Assembly: GCF_019448115.1 (NCBI RefSeq)
Contig: NZ_JAGFNY010000022.1
Coordinates: forward strand, 1-35,392
DNA from: Succinivibrio faecicola
Lineage (GTDB): Bacteria; Pseudomonadota; Gammaproteobacteria; Enterobacterales; Succinivibrionaceae
Length of the DNA: 35,392 bases
Reading direction: 5' to 3'
Below, in pieces: positions 1 through 7,729 of this stretch; position 1 is the first letter of the stretch; each line of letters begins with the position of its first letter. The notes under the pieces were generated by a model. It did no database searches and was not told the DNA's origin. It worked only from the letters and a program-made list of their open reading frames with translations. The position numbers and the translations under genes were made by a program.

Positions 1-31
1 TAAAACAAAATATAACTAATACAATCTATTT

Positions 32-89
32 ACTTCTTTTAGAAGTGACATTTTTTTTGTCACTTCTAATGTCACTTGTATTGTATAAT
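32..89 (+). promoter_or_regulatory. Operator-like palindrome cluster and promoter of the AlbA-type regulator
   Basis: Arms AGAAGTGACA (41-50) and TGTCACTTCT (58-67) are exact reverse complements around a run of T. A further half-site TGTCACTT follows at 70-77, and ACTTCT at 32-37 precedes. A perfect -10 box TATAAT sits at 84-89, while the 17-bp-spaced -35 position (61-66) is poor and lies inside the palindrome. A protein bound here would cover the promoter. Autoregulation by the C-terminal helix-turn-helix of the next gene is an inference. Confidence 0.6.
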
Positions 90-121
90 TCTATTAGTTG
101 GATAATTATGAGGATAAAGCC

Positions 122-1471
122 GTGAATTTAGGAAAAGAAACAGAAATGCTGGAATTTAAAAAGACTACCGGCGAAATCAGGGAAGCAATGGTGTCGATAG
201 CAGCAATCTTAAATAAACACGGTGTCGGGACAATATACTTTGGCGTAAAACCAAATGGAGACGTGATTGGCCAGGATGTATCTGAATCATCGCTAAGAGA
301 TGTTTCCAGAGCTGTATACGAATCAATTAAACCGCAAATTTATCCAGTAATAAAAGAAGAAATACTCGATGATCGCAGTACGATAAAAGTCGAATTCAGT
401 GGTGAAAACACCCCATATTCTGCAGCAGGACGCTATTATCTAAGAACAGCAGATGAAGATCGAGAGGTAACACCTGAAGAGCTCAAAGCATTCTTTGGAG
501 TTAATAAGTATCGTGAAAAATGGGAAAAAGAGAAGTCCGAATCTACAGAGAAACAGATTGATCACGCCTCAATGAAAAAATTCTGGGAAAATGCTATTGC
601 AGCAGGCAGACTACCAGAAGGCAGATATACATGTCCTATTATTCTTAAAAGGTTCGGCTTGATAAACAACGGTTTTTTAACCAAAGCAGGTGAAGCTTTA
701 TTTGGAAATAATCATCCTATATCTCTTAAAGCAGGAATCTTCGCTACCGATGAAAAGCTCACAATTTTAGATATGCAGTTTTATGAAGATAATATCTTCA
801 ATCTTTTAAAGATTGCAGAAGATTATATTCTTAAAAACATACGCTGGAAAATTGAAATAATCGAGATGGAAAGGACAGAAACCCCAGAGATCCCTGTTGC
901 AGTTATAAGAGAGGTTCTTGCTAATAGCTTTGCTCATGCTATGTATGCAGGAAGAACAAGTCACGAAATATGTATTCATCCAGGAAAGATTACAATCTAT
1001 AACCCAGGAGAATTTGCAAGCAGACACAAGCCTGAAGAATATATAAAGAAGAATATTGAATCAGAGATAAGAAATCCAACTATTTCCAAGGTGTTATTCT
1101 TAAATAAATCTATAGAAAAATTTGGAAGTGGATTTAAACGAATTGATAGTCTCTGTAAGGATTCAGGCGTAAGCTATTCTTATGTTAACGATTCTAATGG
1201 GTTCAAATTTGTGCTAAATCGTAATGCTATTACTGCAGATGCAACTGTTGAGACAACAACTTATGCAGCCATCAAAAAACTAAACGATACAGAAAAAACA
1301 ATTCTAGAGTTATTGAAATATAAGCCAAACTCATCAAGAGAAGATCTTGCGGAAAAAACATCTAAAACTGTTCGAACTATTCAACGTGCACTGAATACTC
1401 TAAAAGATCAGGGACTAATTGAGAGAGAAGGTGCAAAACAAAATTCTATTTGGAAAGTTAAGAAGAATTGA
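122..1471 (+). CDS. Schlafen AlbA_2 / HATPase_c_4 transcriptional regulator
   Basis: The N-terminus (ETEMLEFKKT, then IYFGVKPNGDVIGQ) has the pattern of the Schlafen AlbA_2 putative DNA/RNA-binding domain. The middle (REVLANSFAHAMY, ITIYNPGEF, NPTISKVLF, EKFGSGFKRI) matches the RecG-like HATPase_c_4 domain. The C-terminus (about 390-445, LNDTEKTILELL to GLIEREG) is a winged helix. The reading frame is open from a TTG at 98, but that codon is only 9 bases past the -10 box and has no ribosome site. The GTG at 122 follows GAGGA with 7-nt spacing and is the likelier start, giving 449 residues. Such proteins are common, poorly characterised regulators. The gene stands alone and is bracketed by copies of one palindromic repeat. 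Confidence 0.85.
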   Translation: MNLGKETEMLEFKKTTGEIREAMVSIAAILNKHGVGTIYFGVKPNGDVIGQDVSESSLRDVSRAVYESIKPQIYPVIKEEILDDRSTIKVEFSGENTPYSAAGRYYLRTADEDREVTPEELKAFFGVNKYREKWEKEKSESTEKQIDHASMKKFWENAIAAGRLPEGRYTCPIILKRFGLINNGFLTKAGEALFGNNHPISLKAGIFATDEKLTILDMQFYEDNIFNLLKIAEDYILKNIRWKIEIIEMERTETPEIPVAVIREVLANSFAHAMYAGRTSHEICIHPGKITIYNPGEFASRHKPEEYIKKNIESEIRNPTISKVLFLNKSIEKFGSGFKRIDSLCKDSGVSYSYVNDSNGFKFVLNRNAITADATVETTTYAAIKKLNDTEKTILELLKYKPNSSREDLAEKTSKTVRTIQRALNTLKDQGLIEREGAKQNSIWKVKKN

Positions 1472-1495
1472 TGCTAAAATCCACAACATCTTATT

Positions 1496-1532
1496 AGAAG
1501 TGACATTTTTTTTGTCACTTCTAATGTCACTT
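1496..1532 (+). repeat. Second 37-bp copy of the upstream operator repeat
   Basis: These 37 bases are identical to 41-77, including the AGAAGTGACA/TGTCACTTCT palindrome and the third half-site TGTCACTT. The copy starts 24 bases after the regulator's stop codon, so the gene lies between direct repeats 1455 bp apart. No TATAAT-like box is visible just downstream of this copy. It could be a second operator or the trace of a duplication or cassette insertion. Confidence 0.85.
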
Positions 1533-1565
1533 CTAAACAAAGTTGAGCTTACAGACGATCATTAA

Positions 1566-1766
1566 GACAACTCAACAATCATTTCTTTTGGGGGATGCGG
1601 ACAAAATCCTGGATACCTAAACGAGGTGATCTATGGCATATACAGTCCAACAGATAAATGCAGCATTAAACTGTATGACAAATTTAAAAAGGTTGTTCCT
1701 ACAGTCAGGCAGTTAGCAACTGCATCCTCTTGCTTTTGCAGGAGGAGCATGTCAAAAAGGAAATAG
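1566..1766 (+). pseudogene. Possible gene remnant of unknown origin
   Basis: A 66-codon open stretch without a convincing start runs from just after a TAA to a TAG at 1764. It reads STIISFGGCGQNPGYLNEV and later DKFKKVVPTVRQLATASSC. The residue composition looks protein-like, but I recognise no family. It may be the 3' end of a gene lost by rearrangement beside the repeat, or chance. Confidence 0.25.
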
Positions 1767-1769
1767 AAT

Positions 1770-2765
1770 TTAATCTTTGAAAACACCAAAGTGCTGCATT
1801 GAGAAAGCTACTCTTTGTTCAACACTAAGACGGTGTTTTTTAGTCATAGCTTCAATCAGTCTGAGTCTTGGCAGTAATCCTGCATTGTTACAGATCTGAA
1901 TTGCAAGGCCTGGTCTTGCGTTAAGTTCAAGAAGCATAGGTCCCTTGTCTCTATCAAGTACAATATCAGTACCTATATACCCAAGTCCTGACATGTCATA
2001 ACAGGATGAAGCAAGCTCTAAAACCTCTCTCCAGTGAGGGACACGAAGTTCTGAGAGAACCTTGTCTGTGTCAGGATGAATTGTAATAGGCTCATTGTGC
2101 TGTACAGCTCTTACAGCTCTTCCTGTATTAAGACATATTCCGACACCTACTGCACCCTGATGCAGATTAGCTTTGCCATCTGATGCAGATGTTGAAAGTC
2201 TCATCATAGACATTACAGGAAAGCCCTGGAATACGATAACACGTGTATCAGGAACACCGTCATAGCTGTAACCTGAGAAAACATTATCAAAGTGGATCAG
2301 ATCTTCAATAAGTGCAATATCCTGCTTTCCACCAAGAGAGAACAATCCTGCAAGAATGTTTGTAACATGTCTTTTAAGTTCGTGCTCTGTAATTTCCTGA
2401 CCTGATGTCTTGATAAAATTACCTGTGGTTTTGCTTTTATCCTTTATAACAAGAATACCTTTACCACCTGAGCCATGAGCTGGTTTTATGCAGAATTCCT
2501 TATGATCACCTATTATTTCAAGTACGTTTGATACCTGATGCTGGTTCTCAATAGATCCGATAAGAACAGGTGTTTTCACATTGTTCTTTAAAGCAATCTT
2601 TTTTGTCAAAAGCTTGTTGTCAACAAGAGGGTAAAGATCACGTCTGTTATATCTGCTGATGTAATTGACGTTTCTCTGGTTCATACCCATAATGCCGTCT
2701 TTTGTCATTTCAAAAGGTGAGGCATAACGATCCTTTAAATCTTTTAAAGCTTTTAATATATTCAT
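1770..2765 (-). CDS. RimK-like ATP-grasp (alpha-L-glutamate ligase-related) protein
   Basis: 331 residues of the ATP-grasp fold. Visible signs are the conserved start (ASPFEMTKDGIMGMNQRN), the nucleotide-binding strand and glycine loop FCIKPAHGSGGKGILVI, and the Mg-binding end LLELNARPGLAIQI. It belongs to the alpha-L-glutamate ligase-related family, relatives of RimK, which join an amino acid to a peptide or small molecule using ATP. The substrate is unknown. It is the last gene of a three-gene minus-strand operon, 12 bases after the 7TM protein. Comparative genomics of this trio predicts peptide tagging or modification linked to a membrane sensor. No signal peptide, so it should act in the cytoplasm. 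Confidence 0.88.
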   Translation of the reverse strand: MNILKALKDLKDRYASPFEMTKDGIMGMNQRNVNYISRYNRRDLYPLVDNKLLTKKIALKNNVKTPVLIGSIENQHQVSNVLEIIGDHKEFCIKPAHGSGGKGILVIKDKSKTTGNFIKTSGQEITEHELKRHVTNILAGLFSLGGKQDIALIEDLIHFDNVFSGYSYDGVPDTRVIVFQGFPVMSMMRLSTSASDGKANLHQGAVGVGICLNTGRAVRAVQHNEPITIHPDTDKVLSELRVPHWREVLELASSCYDMSGLGYIGTDIVLDRDKGPMLLELNARPGLAIQICNNAGLLPRLRLIEAMTKKHRLSVEQRVAFSMQHFGVFKD

Positions 2766-2777
2766 TTTTAGCCCTGA

Positions 2778-4457
2778 TTATTTCTGATCGTTTTGTGACT
2801 TTTGATCATTGTTTAGCTTTTGTACTACCTCGTTTTTCCACTCTCTGTAGGTATTGTGTGGATCTGCTTTTATCTTGGCTAATTCCTTCGACAGCCTTGA
2901 AGCTTCTCTTTCTGTCTGATCGCCATTCTGGTAGATTTTAATCTGCTCAGCAAGTGGCTTGAATCTCTTAAGCTCTGAGAGTCTAAAACCAGTGTAATTA
3001 CCCATTATAAGTACTAAAGAGAGCAGAATGAGCTGAATACCCAGGAAGTTGAATGTCAGGTGCTGAATAAAGAAGCTGCTCATAGACAGATAAGCGCATA
3101 CTGCAACAAACAGTGAGCCGCCACCTTGTTTAATTACTTCCTTATATCCTTCCTCTTCCCAGAGAATTGACATTCTTTCAATAGTCCATGAAAGAATAAT
3201 CATTGGGAAGAAAGTAATCTTGACACCTTCTGTAAGACCAATCTTGTATGTGAAGAATGAAATCATTCCGATAAGGGCAATAACAGTAATGATAACAGCT
3301 GAAATTCTAGCTACCAGCAACAGATTCAGATGTGACAGCCATGATCTTACTATAAGACCTACACCTACTATGGATACGAAACCTACAAGACCAAATGTTA
3401 GTGATGTCTGCAAAAATGACATTGCAATAAGTACAGGCATAAATGTACCTGATGTCTTAATACCAACGATGATTCTCAAGAATACGACTATCACAACACC
3501 AATAGGCAGCAGCAGCAATCCTTTAAACAGAGACTGCTCCTCAACTGGCAAAGCAGATAATGATAAAGGCACAAGCTCCTCTCCTGCAGCCATATCAACA
3601 TTTGCCTTTCTTTGACCAGCTTCGATTGCAGAAACAGAATTTGAAATAGTTGTAAAGCTTACTAAAGCGTTTTTACCACCTGAAATATCAAGTAGAGAAT
3701 TACCATTATCTGTCCAGATAAGCTGATTTTTTGTAAGACCAGTTGTACCGTTCTGAGGATTAAATACCTTATACTCTGTACCATTGAATACAGCAACATA
3801 AGGTTTTAATTTTTGATTTCTTCTGCCGTCTTTAAGATCAAGCACACCTATAACACGGCTTTGAACCTTGCCAAGTTGCAGGATATGAACCAGAAGCTCA
3901 GCTCTTTTGTATTTTGCAAAGAGCATAGATGTAATCTCATTATCCTGATTGAGTTCGTGTATTACCTGATTTGCAAATGTATAAGGTGATGAGCTTCTTG
4001 ATAGAGCAGTCTGTGCAATTTCAATCATTGCTGTGTTGTATGGCTCTGACTCAACATTTGGTTCAAGAGCAGGAACAATCATTGATGAATTGTTTGAACT
4101 GTCATCTACAAGAATGTCTGCTCTGTAGTATAGGATCTGAAGGCCGTTTGCATCACGCTTTGTCCACTCAACATATGATGATCCGTCTTTTTTTAGATAG
4201 TTAACACCATAACCTAAGGATGCAGTGTTCTGTGATAACTGAGTAAATCCAGGTTGAACTGCAGGAAGAGCAAGTTTGATTTCAGCAGCCTGCTCTGATC
4301 TTGGTTCAAATTCAACTCTTGCCTCAACAGTCCAGATCTTCTTTTGAACGTCAGGGATAAATGGTACATCAAATGTTATTTTCTGGTATGCAACTAATAG
4401 AATACCTACAAAAAGCAGAACCGCTGTTACAAAGTAAAAAAGACCGCGAGAAATCAT
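2778..4457 (-). CDS. Inactive transglutaminase domain fused to seven TM helices
   Basis: 559 residues. One N-terminal membrane helix (about 5-25) is followed by a long periplasmic region with a transglutaminase-like fold, without an obvious Cys-His-Asp triad, and then by a block of hydrophobic helices from about 315 to 495 that fits seven TM segments. The C-terminal tail (about 500-559) is charged and cytoplasmic. This is the architecture of the i-transglutaminase/7TM family, always found beside an ATP-grasp protein and a retropepsin-like protease, as here. It is likely a membrane sensor or carrier for a peptide handled by its neighbours. The gene lies 18 bases after the protease gene. Function inferred only from family and context. 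Confidence 0.88.
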   Translation of the reverse strand: MISRGLFYFVTAVLLFVGILLVAYQKITFDVPFIPDVQKKIWTVEARVEFEPRSEQAAEIKLALPAVQPGFTQLSQNTASLGYGVNYLKKDGSSYVEWTKRDANGLQILYYRADILVDDSSNNSSMIVPALEPNVESEPYNTAMIEIAQTALSRSSSPYTFANQVIHELNQDNEITSMLFAKYKRAELLVHILQLGKVQSRVIGVLDLKDGRRNQKLKPYVAVFNGTEYKVFNPQNGTTGLTKNQLIWTDNGNSLLDISGGKNALVSFTTISNSVSAIEAGQRKANVDMAAGEELVPLSLSALPVEEQSLFKGLLLLPIGVVIVVFLRIIVGIKTSGTFMPVLIAMSFLQTSLTFGLVGFVSIVGVGLIVRSWLSHLNLLLVARISAVIITVIALIGMISFFTYKIGLTEGVKITFFPMIILSWTIERMSILWEEEGYKEVIKQGGGSLFVAVCAYLSMSSFFIQHLTFNFLGIQLILLSLVLIMGNYTGFRLSELKRFKPLAEQIKIYQNGDQTEREASRLSKELAKIKADPHNTYREWKNEVVQKLNNDQKSQNDQK

Positions 4458-4475
4458 TCTTTTATCCTGAACTTA

Positions 4476-5585
4476 TTATTTTTTATTGTTTTTCTTGTTT
4501 AAAAATGGATTTGCTTTTAAGGATGAAGCCTCATTTTCCTCTTCTTCCTGTAAGGCTTTTTCTGCAGCCTTTTTCTTTTGCTGTTTTTTATCAAGCTTTA
4601 ATGCAGGCTTCTTTCCTTCTTTCTGTTCAATCTGATTGTTTACAGATGGCAATGCTACTTGTGCGTTTGTACCAAGACTTTCAGCTCCATCTGTTGCCTT
4701 GTTTGCAATCTGACCGCCTTTGTTGAGTTTTTGCAGAATGTCATATTCAGCATTCAGATTGATGCCGTTCTTTACAGCCTCGATATAGTCATCGGTGCAT
4801 ACGATTAAAAGACCGGTTTTGTCAGAACGGCCCTGAACATAGCGACGGGAAACGTCAACAACCGCAATATCAGTAAGCAGGTTTCTGCCTATAAGCAGTG
4901 CGTACTGCATCTTTGTTCTGTCAATCAGGTTGAACTCAGCAGTTGTAGAGAAATCACCGATTTTGATGTTGAGTTTAACAACAGGTCTGTAGCTGTACCC
5001 ATCAATAGATGACTGACGTAGTTTTGTTTGTTTTACATATGGAGCTTCAACTTCAATTGTTCTGTCATTGTGGATAATCTTAAAGCGAAGCCACTTTTTG
5101 GAATTTCTTTCAAACTCTACAATATCGCTTGCAGAAATAGAGCTTTGTGATGCACCTGTATCGATACGGGCAACGATTGTTGAATCTGCCTCTTTTACAT
5201 AAACATATTCATCTTCTCCGAGGATCATTTTTCCATCAGGAGTCTGAAGATCATAGTTTCTAAGAGGTTTGATTTTCATACTTTCACCATTTCTTTCTTT
5301 TTGTGCAAGAAGTGTGTCGTATAAATACTGATTCTGTCTCTGAAGGGTTTTGAGCTCTTCTAGCATCTGTCTTTTGAGCTGATTGTTTGAATGTTCAACC
5401 TGCGATTTAATAGCGCCGATAGTTGCTCTTTGATCTGACAGCTCTCCGTTAATGCTGTCTATAGTTCCGCTTAATGTGATTAGCTTATCGTTTATGTCCT
5501 GTTTTTCGGCACATAAAGTTGTGTCTGCAAAAGCAAGAGCACATGTAAATAAAAGTGTTTTTATTATAGTTTTTCTAGTATTCAT
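4476..5585 (-). CDS. Retropepsin-like (RimB/Zn_protease family) periplasmic protease
   Basis: 369 residues. Residues 1-26 form a signal peptide. Residues 30-95 are polar and probably coiled coil. From about 105 to 285 runs the RimB-type aspartic protease domain, often annotated ATP-dependent zinc protease. The catalytic motif DTGA is at 142-145 and the second retropepsin element LLIGRNLL follows later. The last 60 residues are Lys/Glu rich and probably disordered; this tail is longer than in typical relatives. It is the first gene of the operon with the 7TM transglutaminase and ATP-grasp genes, so the three probably work on one peptide or envelope substrate. A Fur-box-like palindrome lies about 90 bases upstream, in the region shared with the divergent gene. 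Confidence 0.87.
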   Translation of the reverse strand: MNTRKTIIKTLLFTCALAFADTTLCAEKQDINDKLITLSGTIDSINGELSDQRATIGAIKSQVEHSNNQLKRQMLEELKTLQRQNQYLYDTLLAQKERNGESMKIKPLRNYDLQTPDGKMILGEDEYVYVKEADSTIVARIDTGASQSSISASDIVEFERNSKKWLRFKIIHNDRTIEVEAPYVKQTKLRQSSIDGYSYRPVVKLNIKIGDFSTTAEFNLIDRTKMQYALLIGRNLLTDIAVVDVSRRYVQGRSDKTGLLIVCTDDYIEAVKNGINLNAEYDILQKLNKGGQIANKATDGAESLGTNAQVALPSVNNQIEQKEGKKPALKLDKKQQKKKAAEKALQEEEENEASSLKANPFLNKKNNKK

Positions 5586-5673
5586 TTTAAGGCCAGAAAT
5601 GTATTGTTATTTTTGAGCAAAATATACCACAAATATTGGTGAATGGCTTAATACTTTATTTATAATTTAATTT

Positions 5674-5698
5674 CTTATTGAGAATAGTTATCAATAAG
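5674..5698. promoter_or_regulatory. Fur-box-like palindrome between divergent genes
   Basis: The core TGAGAATAGTTATCA (5679-5693) matches the 7-1-7 Fur consensus TGATAATnATTATCA at 12 of 14 defined positions. It sits within a longer palindrome with 8-base perfect arms CTTATTGA (5674-5681) and TCAATAAG (5691-5698). It lies 44 bp before the -35 box of the NrdD-tail gene and about 90 bp before the start of the divergent protease operon. Iron control of either is an inference. Confidence 0.55.
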
Positions 5699-5741
5699 TT
5701 GAAAATGAAAAATTTTTTTGTATTATTTAAATAGAAAACTT

Positions 5742-5772
5742 TTGAAACAAAGTGTTTTCACTGCTGTATAAT
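5742..5772 (+). promoter_or_regulatory. Promoter of the NrdD-tail gene
   Basis: A -35 box TTGAAA (5742-5747) and a perfect -10 box TATAAT (5767-5772) are 19 bp apart. The predicted transcript starts near 5779, about 42 bases before the ATG at 5821. The position also rules out an upstream GTG start at 5752, since the -10 box would then be coding. Confidence 0.6.
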
Positions 5773-5820
5773 CAGCGCATTTTGAAAACAGTCTTTTATT
5801 CTTGCAGGGGTATTATATAT

Positions 5821-5988
5821 ATGAACAATTATTGTCACCTTAGAGCAAATCGTGAAGGATTTGTAGGCAAAGGCGTTAAATTTCAGAGAATCAGAAGGGT
5901 GACAGGTTATCTTGTTGGTACCTTAGACAGATTTAACGATGGTAAGAAGTCTGAAGAGTCACAGAGAGTAAAGCACATGCACCTGTAA
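5821..5988 (+). CDS. Stand-alone NrdD C-terminal (glycyl radical loop) peptide
   Basis: A 55-residue protein. From residue 25 on (RRVTGYLVGTLDRFN, then RVKH near the end) it matches the C-terminus of the anaerobic ribonucleotide reductase NrdD, where E. coli has RRVCGYLG with the radical-bearing glycine and ends in RVKH. Gly29 here would be that glycine. The rest of NrdD (ATP cone, catalytic barrel, CxxC zinc site) is absent; only one Cys is present. It has its own promoter, a site AGGGG 10 bases before ATG, and its own terminator, so it is a deliberate gene rather than debris. By analogy with GrcA/YfiD, which replaces the damaged radical domain of pyruvate formate-lyase, it may rescue or regulate NrdD. 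That role is inferred. Confidence 0.75.
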   Translation: MNNYCHLRANREGFVGKGVKFQRIRRVTGYLVGTLDRFNDGKKSEESQRVKHMHL

Positions 5989-6043
5989 AACAAATCAGAC
6001 TATCGTGCTGTACAGTTTATAAAGTTTGCACATAGTAATCTTT

Positions 6044-6077
6044 GCTACAGTAAAAAAAATACTGTAGCTTTTTTTTT
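6044..6077 (+). terminator. Terminator of the NrdD-tail gene
   Basis: Perfect 9-bp stem GCTACAGTA/TACTGTAGC around a 7-base A loop, followed by nine T. It closes a one-gene transcription unit. Confidence 0.9.
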
Positions 6078-6198
6078 ATTAAAAAAATTAGCATTTGCTT
6101 AGAAAAATTTAAATTTTTTGTATATATATCATTACTTTATTAGATTATGCTTATTACATACACATATTAAAAATGTGTCTGTATTTAACATGTTTTTC

Positions 6199-6228
6199 TT
6201 GATCATACTCACATATCATTCCTATAAT
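6199..6228 (+). promoter_or_regulatory. Promoter of the outer-membrane protein gene
   Basis: TTGATC (6199-6204), an 18-bp spacer and TATAAT (6223-6228). About 55 bases of leader follow before the ATG at 6288. The stretch 6078-6198 is AT-rich with no other recognisable feature. Confidence 0.55.
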
Positions 6229-6287
6229 TTTTTTCATAAGAATAACTTACTGGTATGTGTCGGTTTTAATTTTAGGAAAAAATTTAA

Positions 6288-7097
6288 ATGGCATTAGTAA
6301 AAAAAAGTCTACTAGCTTTAACTGTTGCAGCTACTTTATCAGGAAGTGCTAACGCAGCGTTCTTTTTAACTCCATCCTATACTGGTTCATCTGCAGATGA
6401 ATTATCTTATTCAAAAGTTGGTGTTACACTTGGTAATGAGTATGTATACGGTGGTTTCTCTTTTAGAGATTATGATATTGACCACGCAAAGGATATCGAG
6501 GCTAAGGATATCTTCTTTGGTGGTGAATACCGTGCACAGTTAGATTCAAAACTAGGTTACTTTGTTGGTGGTAGTCTCGATTTCTCATATGATGAGGAAT
6601 TTGATTTTACTGAGAGCTACAATGTAAATGCATTTGGCGGTTTAACATATGATCTAGGTAGTGGTCTGTCTGTAGTTGGCGGTTTAGGTACTTATTTAAC
6701 TGCTCCAAAGAATTTCTTCTACCCAGTTCTAATGGCCAAGTACAAAAATTCAAATGATCTTGGTTTATCATTTATCGCTGGTCTTCCAACCACTTCTTTA
6801 ACCTACAGATTCTCAAATATGTTCGCTGTTGCAGCAGATGTAAAATTTGCTACTGCAGAGCCTATGGTATACATGGAAAATTACTACAGAAACTACGATG
6901 TATACATGCTTGACAAGTCAAGAGAAGTATCTGTTGCAGCTTTATTCTCACCTGCTGACAGACTGTCATTAAAGGCAGGCGTTGGTTACACCTTTGACAG
7001 AAAGCTCAAGTACTACAACGCTGATGGTGATGAGATCGCAAGATACGATGTTGATGATGACTTAAAGGTATTTGTTTCAGGCTCATTTACCTTCTAA
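6288..7097 (+). CDS. Outer-membrane beta-barrel protein
   Basis: 269 residues. A signal peptide (MALVKKSLLALTVAATL) ends at ANA, giving a mature start AFFLTPSY. The rest is a series of alternating, aromatic-rich strands (for example YVYGGFSFRDY, LGYFVGGSLDFSY, LSLKAGVGYTF) and the chain ends in Phe within VFVSGSFTF, the classic signal for outer-membrane barrel insertion. Its size fits a 10- to 12-strand barrel. Substrate and family are not recognised; it could be a YfaZ-like or small porin-like protein. A ribosome site TAGGAAA precedes ATG, and the gene has its own promoter and terminator. Asp/Glu-rich loops suggest cation-facing surfaces. Confidence 0.78.
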   Translation: MALVKKSLLALTVAATLSGSANAAFFLTPSYTGSSADELSYSKVGVTLGNEYVYGGFSFRDYDIDHAKDIEAKDIFFGGEYRAQLDSKLGYFVGGSLDFSYDEEFDFTESYNVNAFGGLTYDLGSGLSVVGGLGTYLTAPKNFFYPVLMAKYKNSNDLGLSFIAGLPTTSLTYRFSNMFAVAADVKFATAEPMVYMENYYRNYDVYMLDKSREVSVAALFSPADRLSLKAGVGYTFDRKLKYYNADGDEIARYDVDDDLKVFVSGSFTF

Positions 7098-7119
7098 TTC
7101 ATACTCAGCATAGTATGAG

Positions 7120-7154
7120 ATGCCAGTCATAGTAAAATATGTCTGGCATTTTTT
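7120..7154 (+). terminator. Terminator of the outer-membrane protein gene
   Basis: Twelve-base arms ATGCCAGTCATA and TATGTCTGGCAT pair with one mismatch, followed by six T (7149-7154). It lies 22 bases after the stop codon. Confidence 0.85.
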
Positions 7155-7217
7155 CTCTTCATAAGTCTACAATAAGACATATTTGGGAGAATTAGCAAAA
7201 TTATTCTAGGAGATCAT

Positions 7218-7715
7218 ATGACATCTAACACAGTTTTATCTATTGCTAGGTTAAGTATTTTTCTCCCATTAATTGCAGTTTGCTCAAATACCTATGCAAA
7301 CGACAATCAGGATCTTCTGCAAGAAGATCTCGTCAATGGTTACAGTACCGTATACAGAGTAACAAAGACCATTTCCAAAAACGTTAAGTTTATCTCCACA
7401 AAATTTGATAAAGATCTGGATATTCTGGACAGCAGTATTCTTGATACTCCTGTAGAGGAGAGCGTTTTTCCAAATTCAGTCCGTGGCGTAAAAGAGGTTG
7501 CCAGACCTGGCGATTACGTTATGCTCAAAGGATATTTCTTCAGCAAGGCCGATGAGCTTGTCTATGAATTTCATGATGAGCAGGAAGATGCTCTTTTTGT
7601 TGAATTTGATGAGATCCCTGAAAACTTCATGCTGGGTGAGTATTTTCTCTTGTGGGCAAAGGTCACTAAAAATGAAAAACAGACCTTTATAAAGGGTCTG
7701 TCTTTATCAAACTAG
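7218..7715 (+). CDS. Secreted protein with a BOF/OB-fold-like domain
   Basis: 165 residues. An N-terminal signal peptide ends near TYAND. The C-terminal half (about 95-160: GDYVMLKGYF, VYEFHDEQEDALFVEFDE, LLWAKVTKNEKQTFIKG) has the strand order and spacing of the BOF domain, the periplasmic OB fold of YgiW/YdeI-type stress proteins: a turn-on-gap strand, a polypeptide reading 'F.D....l.ve.d', then a closing strand. The match is by pattern only. A good ribosome site AGGAGA lies 5 bases before ATG. The end of the gene contains a small inverted repeat (7679-7701) that may help end transcription against the convergent gene. Confidence 0.62.
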   Translation: MTSNTVLSIARLSIFLPLIAVCSNTYANDNQDLLQEDLVNGYSTVYRVTKTISKNVKFISTKFDKDLDILDSSILDTPVEESVFPNSVRGVKEVARPGDYVMLKGYFFSKADELVYEFHDEQEDALFVEFDEIPENFMLGEYFLLWAKVTKNEKQTFIKGLSLSN

Positions 7716-7729
7716 TAATTTTCTTAATA

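Noticed and set aside
5675-5697. FNR site (TTGAT-N4-ATCAA) before the NrdD-tail gene
   Set aside because: The half-sites are separated by 7 bases rather than 4; the Fur pattern fits better.
5752-5988. Longer 78-residue frame for the NrdD-tail gene starting at a GTG at 5752
   Set aside because: The -10 box TATAAT at 5767-5772 lies inside the extension and the ribosome site AGGGG is placed for the ATG at 5821.
7679-7701. Terminator ACAGACC...GGTCTGT at the end of the OB-fold gene
   Set aside because: It lies within the coding end and is not followed by a T run; at most a weak bidirectional stop.
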